64,000 bases of DNA from Sinorhizobium terangae (GCF_009601505.1 NZ_WITC01000126.1:45530-109529), one strand, 5' to 3'. Positions 26,358 to 35,662 are shown, counted from the stretch's first letter. Translations and numbers: made by a program. The notes: a model not told the origin generated them from the sequence alone.

Positions 26358-26672
26358 ATGACTGCTGCAAAGGCAGGTATCCTGCGCACTGGCGAACTGA
26401 AGTCTGCGATCGGCGCGCCGATTGGCACACGCGAAGGTTCGACCAGCATGATCAAGGGCATCACCGTTTTCGGCTTTGGCGCTCCAATCGGGCTGCACAA
26501 GCGTAATTGCGACGATAACGTGATGGTTGCCGACGCCAAGCGATCGCAAACATCGGGACCGTCTAGCCTGTTCCAAACGATGCGGCGGCCGCACCGCTTC
26601 ATCAAGCCGCTCACAATGCGATTGATGCGCGTTTTGATCGCGGATCAAACGCCAGACAATCCGAGACTGTGA
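26358..26672 (+). CDS. Hypothetical 104-residue protein
   Basis: I do not recognise this protein. It is worth listing because GGAAGGAG stands 7-9 bases before the ATG and it fills the gap between fixU and the AbrB-type gene on the same strand. It contains two similar glycine-rich segments, SAIGAPIGTREGS and FGFGAPIGLHKRN, and a very basic C-terminal half. A related GAPIA occurs at the start of the next gene product. No membrane helices or cysteine motifs stand out (a single Cys). It may be an expressed small protein of the nif region or a chance frame. Confidence 0.4.
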   Translation: MTAAKAGILRTGELKSAIGAPIGTREGSTSMIKGITVFGFGAPIGLHKRNCDDNVMVADAKRSQTSGPSSLFQTMRRPHRFIKPLTMRLMRVLIADQTPDNPRL

Positions 26673-26685
26673 CGACCTATGGCCG

Positions 26686-27735
26686 ATGATGCTTAAGAAG
26701 GGTGCGCCAATTGCCAAGTTTGCCGTGACTCTCGCGCTGGGAGCGCTTGGCGGCTGGTTGATGCGGCATTTCGATATGCCGCTCGCCTGGCTCAACGGCG
26801 CGATCATCGCGACAGGCTTGGGTGCGCTGTTCAGGTTGCCGGTGGCGATTCCACCCTTCGCTCGAGCGCCAGTGACCGCTGCGATCGGTGCCATGCTCGG
26901 AACGTCGTTTTCGCCTGCGATGTTCGAGCATGCCGGTTCATGGCTGTTGTCGCTCGGTGGTCTGGCGGTGTTCATCGCGGCCGAGGGCGCACTGGTCTAC
27001 ATCTACTTCCGGCGCATCGCGGGATTCGACCACCCCACGGCCTACTTCTCGGCAATGCCCGGAGGTCTCGTCGGCATGGCGACACTCGGCCTGGAACGTG
27101 GCGGCGACGAGAAGATGATCGCGCTCGCCCAGGCCGCCCGGATCATCTTGGTGACACTTGCCTTGCCGTTCCTGATTCGGAGCGTCACCGGAGTTGCGCC
27201 GGATCTTTCCGGGGGGGCCGCTTTCATTCCGCTCTCAAGCGTCCACACTAACGACGTTCTGTGGTTCTCCGTGGCTGTTTTGTTTGGCGTGGCTGCCGGG
27301 ATATTGCTGCGCCTGCCAGCGCGCTACCTGCTCGGTCCCATGTCGGCAAGTGCCATCTTGCATCTCATGGGAATGACGCAATTCGCGCCGCCGACTGCCG
27401 CACGCGCCGTGGCGCAGGTCGTCATCGGAGCGACCATCGGCTGCCGTTTTGCAATGGCGCCGCCGAGAAAGATCGTGGCCGTCATCGGCCTGTCGTTCGG
27501 GTCTACAATCCTGCTTCTGTCGGTGACGCTAGCCTTCGCGGGCGCTATCTCCTTCCTCACAGGAGACCGGTTCACCGCTCTCATACTCGCCTACTCGCCG
27601 GGAAGTGTCGCAGAAATGAGCCTCATTGCTTTGTCGCTCGGGATCGAGATCCCGTTCGTCGTAGTCCATCAGATCGTCCGTCTCTTTCTTGTAGTAGGAG
27701 GAGCGGCGGCCGTGTTTCGTTGGGTGAAGCGCTAA
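26686..27735 (+). CDS. AbrB-family (AbrB duplication domain) membrane protein
   Basis: A 349-residue integral membrane protein with about ten helices in two homologous halves. The first contains WLNGAIIATGLGALFRLPV, the second LPARYLLGPMSASAILHLMG; the paired (L/W)xxGP/GA patterns are those of PF05145 proteins often mislabelled ammonia monooxygenase. The function of the family is unsettled; transport or regulation has been proposed. Start ATG 26686 (or 26689) lacks a strong ribosome site. It lies at the end of the nif block without a visible regulatory link. Confidence 0.8.
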   Translation: MMLKKGAPIAKFAVTLALGALGGWLMRHFDMPLAWLNGAIIATGLGALFRLPVAIPPFARAPVTAAIGAMLGTSFSPAMFEHAGSWLLSLGGLAVFIAAEGALVYIYFRRIAGFDHPTAYFSAMPGGLVGMATLGLERGGDEKMIALAQAARIILVTLALPFLIRSVTGVAPDLSGGAAFIPLSSVHTNDVLWFSVAVLFGVAAGILLRLPARYLLGPMSASAILHLMGMTQFAPPTAARAVAQVVIGATIGCRFAMAPPRKIVAVIGLSFGSTILLLSVTLAFAGAISFLTGDRFTALILAYSPGSVAEMSLIALSLGIEIPFVVVHQIVRLFLVVGGAAAVFRWVKR

Positions 27736-27763
27736 AGAGTTCGGAATTCCCTACCTCGACGCC

Positions 27764-29107
27764 TTACGTCAGAGGAACATAGTACTCGCCAGCCGACCTC
27801 CGGATACCGAGACAATCCGAACAGAGCCGAAGGGTGCTAGGTCCCCCTAACGGGCGCTGAGACTCCTCCAGAACATAATCGCTGGCCGGGTCATCACCGC
27901 AACCGGAGCAAACATCCGAGCGCCCGACTGCATCGATGACAACGCGTGTCATCATGGCTTGAGGGGGGTCCCACTGCTCCAGTGAGGCAAACCACTCCGG
28001 TGTATGCGGAACCAGCTCGGGAGGTCTGGCAGGCAGGGGGTGTCCTCTCATGGTCAGCCAGGCCGTGGCCGTTTTGATCCGCTGTGCATGCAGACTTGCG
28101 AGATGCTGGTATAGCTCTGCCATGGCGTGAAAGAAGCGAAAGCCAAACTGCCGACTGAAGAGCCTGTACGCGCCGCGATTCACAATATAACGATGCGGGC
28201 CACTCTCTTGATCGCGAAGTGTCATGCGGCAGTAGGCTTCGACCTCCTCTGAATTATGACCATTCATCAAGGCCACGTCATACTGCCAGGGATTCTTCTC
28301 AAGCTCGATTTGCCACAGCATGAGATAGCCTGATCGCTCAAGGAGAGCGCAAAAGGCGTCATCGTCTTCAGGATTCTCGACGAGGTGACGATGGACATCG
28401 TCGAAGGTCTGGATATCCTTATTTTTCGCTCGTGCACCAGCAAAGACGTCGTTGATTGCCTTCCGCATTATCTCGGTGCTATCGACATGTTTGTCCCAGC
28501 GTGCCTTTTCCTCCGCAGGAACTTCAATGGCGGGATTGCCGATCGCCATAAGAAGGGGGCTTTCTTTAAGATCGGCGGGTGAACAGAAGTTCACGTTGCC
28601 AACCAGCTCAATCCCTGCGTGCGAGAAAGCTTGAGCGACAAGCCGCGAACAGAACTGCTTTCGGCTCGGGCGTCGTGTTCCGCCGAGCGCCGTCTGCGCA
28701 GCCTCCTTGGTCGAATATTGGGTCCCGATTTGTGCGCGCATGAATGTAATCACGGCATTGAGCTGGGCGTTCGTGAAGCCCTTGCGCAGCCTCAGAATAT
28801 AAATGGAACAGCCATCCTCGTAGAAGAGGCGCTGCGTATTCCGGGCCTGCACACCTTCGGCCGTAGCATCGATAACCGAGTGACCTTCGACACAGACCAT
28901 GGCATGCGAAATGTCACTGCGCGTCGCGATCCGAATTGCCTTGCTGACGGCCTCCGTCGATGTCGTTAGAATGATGTCGCCCGATTTAAGTACGGTATCA
29001 TTGATCCGTTTCATAGCAGTTGCACTCTTATGGGCCTTAACTGTTTCTCTGCGCCGGGTAAAATCATTCGACGCCATGCTGAGACGCATGCTGGTTGCGG
29101 CCGGCAA
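27764..29107 (-). CDS. Permuted-papain (YiiX/NlpC-P60-like) protein with zinc-ribbon-like tail
   Basis: A 447-residue protein. The N-terminal domain (~residues 38-190) shows the permuted NlpC/P60 pattern: KSGDIILTTS, then SDISHAMVCVEGHSVIDATA with the histidine, and later RKQFCSRLVAQAFSHAGIEL with the cysteine nucleophile expected of a thiol hydrolase or amidase. The middle (200-380) is unfamiliar and helical. The C-terminal ~60 residues carry VCSGCGDDP and LRLCSDCLG, two CxxC pairs suggesting a zinc ribbon. There is no signal peptide. The start is uncertain: ATGs at 29107, 29077 or 29014 are possible. It stands alone between the nif block and the catabolic island. Enzymatic target is unknown. 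Confidence 0.6.
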   Translation of the reverse strand: MPAATSMRLSMASNDFTRRRETVKAHKSATAMKRINDTVLKSGDIILTTSTEAVSKAIRIATRSDISHAMVCVEGHSVIDATAEGVQARNTQRLFYEDGCSIYILRLRKGFTNAQLNAVITFMRAQIGTQYSTKEAAQTALGGTRRPSRKQFCSRLVAQAFSHAGIELVGNVNFCSPADLKESPLLMAIGNPAIEVPAEEKARWDKHVDSTEIMRKAINDVFAGARAKNKDIQTFDDVHRHLVENPEDDDAFCALLERSGYLMLWQIELEKNPWQYDVALMNGHNSEEVEAYCRMTLRDQESGPHRYIVNRGAYRLFSRQFGFRFFHAMAELYQHLASLHAQRIKTATAWLTMRGHPLPARPPELVPHTPEWFASLEQWDPPQAMMTRVVIDAVGRSDVCSGCGDDPASDYVLEESQRPLGGPSTLRLCSDCLGIRRSAGEYYVPLT

Positions 29108-29199
29108 GGAGCTCCTAAACTAAGCATCTCAACCCAATCCCATTCCGAACCAGGACAAGGATCCCTCGGATCTACAATACGAACTTGCGTTCTGCGTAT

Positions 29200-30045
29200 T
29201 TACCGTTGGCGATACCACCGCAGCGACATGCAGGAAAGGCCAGCATCGATCTTCTCGATCTCGACCGTCTTCAGCGGCACAACCTTGTAGCCTCGGCTCT
29301 CGAGCATATCGAGCGTGCGAGGGTAGTAAGCGCTGGCGAAGACGACATCGTTGACCCGCAGCACGTTCGCCGCCGGCTCTTCGCCTTCTGGCACGATGAT
29401 CTTGCGGAAACCTTCGAACACGGCAGCATCGGCAAGTGCCGCCGTCGCAATCACGGTCTCATCATCGAGCAGCGAGGATGCTGTCTTAAAGTGCAGAACG
29501 CCTTTCGGAGTTTCTGCGATCCGCGCCTTTCCACCGAGCTTCTCGATGCAGGTAACGAGGGCCTCGGCGCCAATCCTGTTCGTGCGCGCGGAGAGGCCGA
29601 TCAGCGCCCCGCTTGGCGTGTACATGATATCGCCGCCGTCCGCGTCGCCGGGCGCAGGCAGTTCAAGCACGGTTTCGAACATCTCGCGCAGAGCTGGCGC
29701 GATCTCCGCCGTCTCGTCCACCCGGCTCGGCGTACCAGGACGAAGCAGAATGGCGCCGTTTGTAAACACCAGCGCCGGGTCTTCGACAAAGATCGAATCC
29801 GGAAACGCTTCAAGCGGCGGAAGCACGGTGACCTCGACGCCCGCCCTGCGCATGGCTGCGATGTAGGCGTCGTGCTCAGCCTTGACGCCTTCGTAGGTTG
29901 GGCCGTCGCGGTCGTCGGCGCGCAGGCCGTTGACAACCGAAGTGGAGGGTTCGCGAACGATCGCAGCGTTAAACTCATAGACTGATCTGGTCACTGACAT
30001 TTCTTTTGTATCCCGTAGTTCTGGATGTGACTGCGCGGCGCTCAT
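29200..30045 (-). CDS. Dimethylargininase-like hydrolase (DDAH)
   Basis: Amidinotransferase-fold enzyme of about 281 residues that hydrolyses modified guanidines such as dimethylarginine to citrulline. Motifs: FPDSIFVEDPALVF, GDADGGDIMYTPSGALIGLS, GVLHFKTASSLLDDET (catalytic His) and IDAGLSCMSLRW (catalytic Cys). The start ATG 30045 overlaps the stop of the preceding hydrolase gene (ATGA), favouring it over the internal ATG at 30000. It is the last gene of the long minus-strand catabolic operon. Confidence 0.82.
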   Translation of the reverse strand: MSAAQSHPELRDTKEMSVTRSVYEFNAAIVREPSTSVVNGLRADDRDGPTYEGVKAEHDAYIAAMRRAGVEVTVLPPLEAFPDSIFVEDPALVFTNGAILLRPGTPSRVDETAEIAPALREMFETVLELPAPGDADGGDIMYTPSGALIGLSARTNRIGAEALVTCIEKLGGKARIAETPKGVLHFKTASSLLDDETVIATAALADAAVFEGFRKIIVPEGEEPAANVLRVNDVVFASAYYPRTLDMLESRGYKVVPLKTVEIEKIDAGLSCMSLRWYRQR

Positions 30046-31004
30046 GCGGCCGCGAATAACAGGTGTTTCGTCGGCGCCGTGCGCCGCGACAGATGGATGC
30101 CGGCGAGCATGCAGCGAACCGAGCCGCCGGCAAGCTCGATCGTCGAGACGTCGAACGGCAACAGCTTCGCGGAGCGCTCGATCACCGCGATCTGCGCCTG
30201 ATCGAGGCTCGAGTGGGCGCGCGCGGAAAGCACGACGACACGCCCCTCCCCGCCCTCAAGCTCGATGGCGTTGCCGGCGAAGTTCTCGATCTGCTCGATC
30301 GAAATCGCAATTACCTCACGACCGGTCTCTTCGAGCCTCGTGACGATTCCCTGCCGCCGGGAAACGTCGGGGATCATTTGCGTCCCCAGCAGGGCAAAAT
30401 CCGTGCCGATGCACATCAGCACATTGGTGTGGTAGATCGGCTTGCCGCTGCGATCGACGGCATCGAAGATCATGGGCTCGAAATTGAAGTGGGTGCAGAA
30501 CCGTTCGAGCGCGACTTCATTGGTGCGGTTCGAGCGCACCGCATAGGCGACCCGGCCGACGTGGTCGAGCACCATCGCCCCGGTGCCTTCGAGATAGACG
30601 TTGTCCTTCTCAAGACCCGAGTAATCGATGACGTCCTGGACACGGTACTCGGCCTTCAGCATCTCGATGACGTCACCGCGGCGCTCCATCTGCCGATTGG
30701 CGGAGTACATCGGATAGATCGCGATGTGGCCGCCGGAATGGGTCGAGAACCAGTTGTTGGGGAAGACCGAGTCCGGCGTCGAGACGGTTTTGTCCTCGAA
30801 GACATGGACGGTGACGCCGGCTCTAGCGAGACCTTCGGCCAGCCGCGTCACCTCGTCGAAGGCCTTGCTCGCGATCGCTGCGGCGGAGCGCTTGTCGTCA
30901 TTCGACTGGAACGCATTGTCGGCCGCGGTCATCGGGTTCGGCGTGAAGTGATGCGGCCGGATCATCACCACCGACTTCGGCGCTTGTACCGACTGTCTGC
31001 TCAT
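30042..31004 (-). CDS. ctlX: Amidinotransferase-family hydrolase (CtlX/citrulline-hydrolase type)
   Basis: A 320-residue pentein-fold protein beginning VVMIRPHHFTPNPMTAADNA and containing VFEDKTVSTPDSVFPNNWFS and HSGGHIAIYPMYSANRQMER, followed by a YHTNVLMCIG histidine region and RCMLAGIHLSR near the C-terminus. This is the arginine-deiminase-related family now named CtlX (citrulline or ureido hydrolysis). Its ATG overlaps the ornithine-cyclodeaminase stop. With the DDAH-like protein it could turn a guanidino compound into ornithine, the substrate for the adjacent cyclodeaminase; that pathway is inference. Confidence 0.8.
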   Translation of the reverse strand: MSRQSVQAPKSVVMIRPHHFTPNPMTAADNAFQSNDDKRSAAAIASKAFDEVTRLAEGLARAGVTVHVFEDKTVSTPDSVFPNNWFSTHSGGHIAIYPMYSANRQMERRGDVIEMLKAEYRVQDVIDYSGLEKDNVYLEGTGAMVLDHVGRVAYAVRSNRTNEVALERFCTHFNFEPMIFDAVDRSGKPIYHTNVLMCIGTDFALLGTQMIPDVSRRQGIVTRLEETGREVIAISIEQIENFAGNAIELEGGEGRVVVLSARAHSSLDQAQIAVIERSAKLLPFDVSTIELAGGSVRCMLAGIHLSRRTAPTKHLLFAAA

Positions 31005-32077
31005 CAGAGTGCTCCAACCGTGGCAGCAACGGGAGTAGGCTTGGCGGCACGCAGGATCATGCCGAAGAGATCGCGCGGCTCGTCCGGATCGGCGAGCAGG
31101 TCGAGCTCCTCATAGAGGCCGGTCTCCTTCAACCGGTCGCGGACATAGCGAAGCGCGGAAAAGTCCTCGATGGCGAAGCCGACGGAATCAAACAGGGTGA
31201 TCTGGCGCCCGCCCGAGCGGCCGGGCACTTGACCGGTGATGACCTTCCAGAGCTCGGTCACCGGATGATCTGGATCCAGTTGCTGGATCTCGCCTTCGAT
31301 GCGCGTCTGGGGCGGGTATTCGACGAAGATGTCAGAGCGCAGCAGGATGTCGCGGTGGAGCTCCGTCTTGCCGGGGCAGTCGCCGCCGACGGCGTTGATG
31401 TGAATGCCTGGCCCGACCATGTTGTCGGTGAGGATCGTCGCATATTGCTTGTCGGCCGTGACGGTGGTGACGATCTCTGCACCCTCCACCGCCTCCTGCG
31501 AGGATGAGCAGGCGGTGATCTCGAAGCCCATGCCGGCAAGGTTCTTTTGGCAGCGGGCCGTGGCGGACGGATCGATGTCATAGAGACGGAGCTTGTCGAC
31601 GCCGAGGATGGCCTTGAAGGCGATTGCCTGGAATTCCGACTGGGCGCCGTTGCCGATCATCGCCATGGTGCGCGCGCCTTTCGGCGCCAGATATTTGGCG
31701 GCGACGGCCGACATGGCCGCGGTCCTGAGCGCCGTCAGGATCGTCATCTCCGTCAGCAGTATCGGATAGCCGTTGCCGACATCGGCAAGGACACCGAAGG
31801 CGGTCACGGTCTGACGGCCAAAACGGGTGTTCTTCGGATGGCCGTTGACATATTTGAAGCCGTAGGCCTCCCCGTCGCTGGTCGGCATCAGCTCGATGAC
31901 TCCTTCTGCGCTGTGCGACGCGATCCGCGGAGTCTTGTCGAAGCACTCCCATCGCCGGAAGTCCTCTTCGATATAGGCGGCAAGCTCGATCAGGAAGCGT
32001 TCGACACCGGTTGCCAGCACCAGCTTCATCATGTGATCGACGCTGACGAACGGGACGATATTGAGTCTTTCTTGCAT
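31004..32077 (-). CDS. ocd: Ornithine cyclodeaminase
   Basis: NAD-dependent enzyme converting ornithine to proline and ammonia. The 357-residue protein has SAEGVIELMPTSDGEAYGFK (substrate lysine region), the Rossmann segment TMAMIGNGAQSEFQAIAFK and GPGIHINAVGGDCPGKTEL with the catalytic aspartate. Start MQERLNIVPF at ATG 32077 has AAGGAG upstream; the frame continues to 32203 without support. Relatives include opine-plasmid Ocd enzymes and SbnB-like enzymes; its place in an ABC-transporter operon argues for catabolism. Confidence 0.9.
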   Translation of the reverse strand: MQERLNIVPFVSVDHMMKLVLATGVERFLIELAAYIEEDFRRWECFDKTPRIASHSAEGVIELMPTSDGEAYGFKYVNGHPKNTRFGRQTVTAFGVLADVGNGYPILLTEMTILTALRTAAMSAVAAKYLAPKGARTMAMIGNGAQSEFQAIAFKAILGVDKLRLYDIDPSATARCQKNLAGMGFEITACSSSQEAVEGAEIVTTVTADKQYATILTDNMVGPGIHINAVGGDCPGKTELHRDILLRSDIFVEYPPQTRIEGEIQQLDPDHPVTELWKVITGQVPGRSGGRQITLFDSVGFAIEDFSALRYVRDRLKETGLYEELDLLADPDEPRDLFGMILRAAKPTPVAATVGAL

Positions 32078-32157
32078 GCTTTGGAAACTCCTTGTGGGTG
32101 CGCGATAAAGCGGCCCATGAGGCCCGTGAGAAAGTTCGGCCCGGACCAATGCGTAGG

Positions 32158-32868
32158 CTAATCGCGCAAGTAACCTGCGACGTCCTCCCCGTCTGAACAG
32201 CAATATTTCCTGAGCCCCTCATCGGACGTGCAAGCGTCCTCAACAGGAGGCGAGAGTGGTCGTGCGGCGAGCTCAATCGCGATAGCCTCGTCGAACGGGG
32301 TATCGTAGGTCATCACCAAGTAACCGAGCGTGGAATAGAAGCCGACTGTCGCAATCAGGTCGAAGACAGCGCGTCGGCCTATGGCAGCAGACAGCTCTGC
32401 TTCGAGCGCGGACGGAAGCCGCCGTTCATCAAAAAGCGCGTCCACGGCTCTTGCGATAAGACCGTCTTCCCCGTCGGGCGTGCCGCACATGGCTCGTATG
32501 CGTTCGTCCGAGAAACCGATTGCACGCGCCCGGCTCACGTGATGCTTCCATTCGTAATCCGAGCGCAAGCGGTAGGCCGCGCGGAGTACCACAAGCTCGG
32601 ACCGTGTGGGGCCTAGCGCATTGTCCTTGACGACGTGCCGACGCAGTGGCGCCCATGCCCTTAGCAAAGCGGGATGAAGCGCCATGGTGCGATAGGAGTT
32701 CATGGTTCCCGCAAAGCCGTTCCGCATGTCAGAGATCTCGGAAGGCCAGCAGTCGTCGTTTATCGGCAGGCACGGAGCCGAGTCTGCAGCATCAGAACGC
32801 CTTCTCATCGCGCTTAGACCTCCAAGCGGTGCGTCACAGTATCTTGGATGAGACTTGGAATCTTTCAC
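32158..32868 (-). CDS. Carboxymuconolactone decarboxylase-like (AhpD-fold) protein
   Basis: A 236-residue CMD/AhpD-family protein. The core is PTRSELVVLRAAYRLRSDYEWKHHV-like (split here: PTRSELVVLRAAYRLRSDYE, then WKHHVSRARAIGFSDERI), with YEWKHHV in place of the CxxC of true AhpD peroxidases, so a thiol-peroxidase role is unlikely. The start ATG 32868 overlaps the deacylase stop (ATGA), showing translational coupling; internal starts would give a shorter protein. Role in the pathway is unknown. Confidence 0.75.
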   Translation of the reverse strand: MKDSKSHPRYCDAPLGGLSAMRRRSDAADSAPCLPINDDCWPSEISDMRNGFAGTMNSYRTMALHPALLRAWAPLRRHVVKDNALGPTRSELVVLRAAYRLRSDYEWKHHVSRARAIGFSDERIRAMCGTPDGEDGLIARAVDALFDERRLPSALEAELSAAIGRRAVFDLIATVGFYSTLGYLVMTYDTPFDEAIAIELAARPLSPPVEDACTSDEGLRKYCCSDGEDVAGYLRD

Positions 32869-33920
32869 TCCTCGACCACCACATCCGTGGCACTTCTCCG
32901 GTCTCCGATGATTTTCATCAGATCACCGCCTCTGCGCGTGAACCGATGCATGTGCCTCGTGAGCACGTAGCCGCTCTGTGGCGCACGAATGTCAGCCGAG
33001 CCGTCCGGTTCGCCCGGAGAATGGACGATCGTCGCAACGAGATCGCCTTTCTCGACCCGATCTCCCGGCTTCACGTGATAGAGCACTGTTCCGGAGCATG
33101 GCGACCGCATCATCTCCAGGTTTTCAAGAGGCGCAGCGATACCTGCATAGGGTTCTTGTGGTCCGATTGCTTCATCAGACACGACGCCGCGCCAGACCAA
33201 AAGCCGATAGAGACCTTCGGCATCCGCCTCAGCGAGTTCCGGATCGACATCGCGCATGCCGCGGAACTCCACTGTGGCGACAACGCGTCGGTCGAGCCTG
33301 GCTACCTCGGGCGATGCCTTCAGGTAGGGGTGTATCGCGGCGACCTCGAATTCACCGTCGCCGGGATCAGACGAGTACAGGATCGCTTCGAGGCGCAAAG
33401 CCGATGCGCAATCTGCGATAGCCGGCCACAGAACTGAGTGCGCGTAAATGTATGGCACCCCCTCATAAGCACAATGAAGGTCCAGTACGATGTCGTGCCC
33501 CATCGACAGTTGCATCAACCGATCCTTGAGCTCCTGGTCAGCCGTGGTGACCTTGGCGCTCCCACTGAGAGGCGACGCATCAGGCTCATCCAACAGAGCA
33601 AAACCGCGGTTGAAATTTCTGCGAGTGTCAAAATGAAACCGCCCATGCATCTCGCCGAAAAGCATTTGCGTGCTCCCGATCGGATTGGCCGACGGGACGA
33701 TCGTCATGGCGCCGCGGATGCGCCCCTCTGCCTCAGCTTTGCGCAGCCGCTTCATGAGGGCATGAATCGCGACGGTACCTGGCAGCTCGCAGGAGTGCAG
33801 TGCTGCCTGAAGGTAGGCCGTCGGCGCATCTGGCGATGTGCCTTCGATGCGGTAGACGGGAAACTCGTAGCTGACACCTTCGGTATCGCCTGCGATACGC
33901 TCGATCGATTTCTTCATCAT
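32865..33920 (-). CDS. AstE/aspartoacylase-type deacylase (DoeB-like)
   Basis: Zinc carboxypeptidase-like amidohydrolase of about 351 residues. AALHSCELPGTVAIHALM carries the HxxE zinc ligands in modified form (HSCE), DIVLDLHCAYEG the second histidine, and VATVEFRGMRDVD the downstream glutamate. A C-terminal biotinyl-like extension (SGTVLYHVKPGDRVEKGDLV) is typical of the DoeB group. Start ATG 33920 or 33917 follows AAGGAG. It probably removes an acyl group from an imported N-acyl-diamino acid; the exact substrate is inference. Confidence 0.78.
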   Translation of the reverse strand: MMKKSIERIAGDTEGVSYEFPVYRIEGTSPDAPTAYLQAALHSCELPGTVAIHALMKRLRKAEAEGRIRGAMTIVPSANPIGSTQMLFGEMHGRFHFDTRRNFNRGFALLDEPDASPLSGSAKVTTADQELKDRLMQLSMGHDIVLDLHCAYEGVPYIYAHSVLWPAIADCASALRLEAILYSSDPGDGEFEVAAIHPYLKASPEVARLDRRVVATVEFRGMRDVDPELAEADAEGLYRLLVWRGVVSDEAIGPQEPYAGIAAPLENLEMMRSPCSGTVLYHVKPGDRVEKGDLVATIVHSPGEPDGSADIRAPQSGYVLTRHMHRFTRRGGDLMKIIGDRRSATDVVVEE

Positions 33921-34109
33921 TGTTCTCCTTCGAACCGGTCGTAGTTTCCCTTGGGCCGCAATCCGGGCCGGCCTGGCTGTGCCTCGGCTGACGACGGGGC
34001 CATGCCTGATAACTTCGGTTTTGCAACAGTCCCGCCGCGGGCGGCGCAGTTTCCTGCCAGCCCGCCATTGGCTCAGTGGGCGTCTTGAAGCGGATGCAGC
34101 GCTCATGCG

Positions 34110-34955
34110 TCACGCGATCCTGACGGGTATGCGCCTTTCCAAGCGATTGAAAAGGAAGGCAATGAGCCCGGCCATCGCCATGTAGACGAGCGCCAAAAGC
34201 AGCAGCGGCTCGTACGTCAGGAAGGTGTCCTGTCGCACCTGGCTCGAAACGGCGTAAATATCGATCACCGTCACCGTCGCAACGAGCGGCGTGCTTTTGA
34301 GCAGCAGCACCGCTTCGCCACCAAGCGTCGGCAGCACCCGACGTACGGCGAGCGGCAACCAGATCCGGCGCAAGGTCGTAAGACGCGGCATGCCGTACGC
34401 TCGAGCAGCCTCGAGTTGCCCATGATCAACGCCGCAGAACGCACCGCGCATCACCTCGCCGCCATAGCCTGCCGCGCTGAGCGTCAGCGACAGTAAGGCA
34501 TAGGGCCACGCCTCACGTAGGTAGGGCCAGAGAACAGAGCCGCGCAGCCAAGGGTATGTGGGAAACAGAGAACCAAGACCATAATATAGCATCCAGAGCT
34601 GCAGGAGGAGTGGCGTACCTCGAATGACTGAGCAGAACCCCTTGGCCGGGGTCGCCAGATACCAGGGTCCAGCCGCCTGGGCGAGACCCAACCAGAGAGC
34701 GAGAAACAATCCAAGGATCCAGGACATGAATAGAATCCAGGTGGTGTTCCACAGTCCCTGAAGGATCAGCCCGTTGTTCCAGTAAGTCGAAATCCAGTCC
34801 CAGCGCATGGAGAATGCGCACCAGGCAACGACAGCAAGGCCAAGGGCGGCCATGATCAGGCGGTGAGGCCGAACCAATCGACGGACGATACTCATCACAA
34901 TGTACCTCCGCTGGCGACGGCCGGCTGGCCTTTGCGGGCCCATCGCTCGATCCAA
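34110..34955 (-). CDS. Polar amino-acid ABC transporter permease (HisM-like)
   Basis: Inner-membrane permease, about 281 residues, with 5-6 helices. The cytoplasmic coupling loop reads EAARAYGMPRLTTLRRIWLP, the EAA motif of the His/Glu/Gln/Arg/opine permeases. It begins inside the end of the other permease gene (61-base overlap), so the two are coupled. NWISTYW..GLWNTTW near the N-terminus is typical of HisM. It is the partner of the HisQ-like permease, binding protein and ATPase beside it. Confidence 0.88.
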   Translation of the reverse strand: MDRAMGPQRPAGRRQRRYIVMSIVRRLVRPHRLIMAALGLAVVAWCAFSMRWDWISTYWNNGLILQGLWNTTWILFMSWILGLFLALWLGLAQAAGPWYLATPAKGFCSVIRGTPLLLQLWMLYYGLGSLFPTYPWLRGSVLWPYLREAWPYALLSLTLSAAGYGGEVMRGAFCGVDHGQLEAARAYGMPRLTTLRRIWLPLAVRRVLPTLGGEAVLLLKSTPLVATVTVIDIYAVSSQVRQDTFLTYEPLLLLALVYMAMAGLIAFLFNRLERRIPVRIA

Positions 34956-35653
34956 CCGAAGATGCGGCCCGACACGAACGAGACGATGAGATAGAGGAGG
35001 CCTGCGGCGATGTAGAAGCTGAAATAGGATTTCGTCGATCCGGCCGCCTGTTTGGTCATCAGCGTCAGTTCGCCGAAGCCAATGACCGCAAGAAGCGCGG
35101 TATCCTTAGTAGCGGCGAGCCAAAGATTGGACAAGCCAGGTATTGCGTTGCCCAGCATAAGCGGCAAGGTGACGCGCCGCGCCAGCAAGAGCGGTGGCAT
35201 GCCATAGGCGCGGCCGGCCTCGATCTGTCCTACAGGCACCGCGAGAATGGCGCCACGCAGGACCTCGGTCATATAGGCGCCGAGCACAACACCGAGGACC
35301 ATGATGCCCACCGGCATTTGCGGCAGAGCGACGCGTTCAAAGCCAAACTGCAGCAATACGCCGTTCAACGCCGCCGGGCCGGCGTAGTAGAGGATGAGGA
35401 TGAGGACGAGCTCCGGCACGGCACGTACAATAGTCGTATACAGCGCAAGGACGTCGCGAACGACCTCGTTGCCATAGAGCTTGCCATAGGCCCCAAGCAC
35501 TCCGATGATAAGCCCCACGGTATAGGCGCCCGCTGCTATCTCCATCGAGCGCAACAGGCCCACCAGGAGGTTCCCCCCCCATCCGGGGGGAGAGAAGGCG
35601 AACATACCGAGCAGGCCGTCAGGCTCAAAGACCTGGCTCAATATTTCCAGCAT
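34895..35653 (-). CDS. Polar amino-acid ABC transporter permease (HisQ-like)
   Basis: A 252-residue permease. The EAA loop EAGRAYGMPPLLLARRVTLP, the N-terminal GWGGNLLVGLLRSMEIAAGA and TTIVRAVPELVLILILYYAG fit HisQ/OccQ proteins. Start ATG 35653 lies 9 bases after the binding-protein stop. Together with the neighbouring genes it forms a complete importer for basic or opine-type amino acids. Confidence 0.88.
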   Translation of the reverse strand: MLEILSQVFEPDGLLGMFAFSPPGWGGNLLVGLLRSMEIAAGAYTVGLIIGVLGAYGKLYGNEVVRDVLALYTTIVRAVPELVLILILYYAGPAALNGVLLQFGFERVALPQMPVGIMVLGVVLGAYMTEVLRGAILAVPVGQIEAGRAYGMPPLLLARRVTLPLMLGNAIPGLSNLWLAATKDTALLAVIGFGELTLMTKQAAGSTKSYFSFYIAAGLLYLIVSFVSGRIFGWIERWARKGQPAVASGGTL

Positions 35654-35662
35654 GCCAGTGCC

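Noticed and set aside
30063..31115. 350-codon plus-strand frame over the CtlX gene
   Set aside because: Pure antisense frame of a high-G+C gene; the minus-strand product has clear pentein motifs and operon overlaps.
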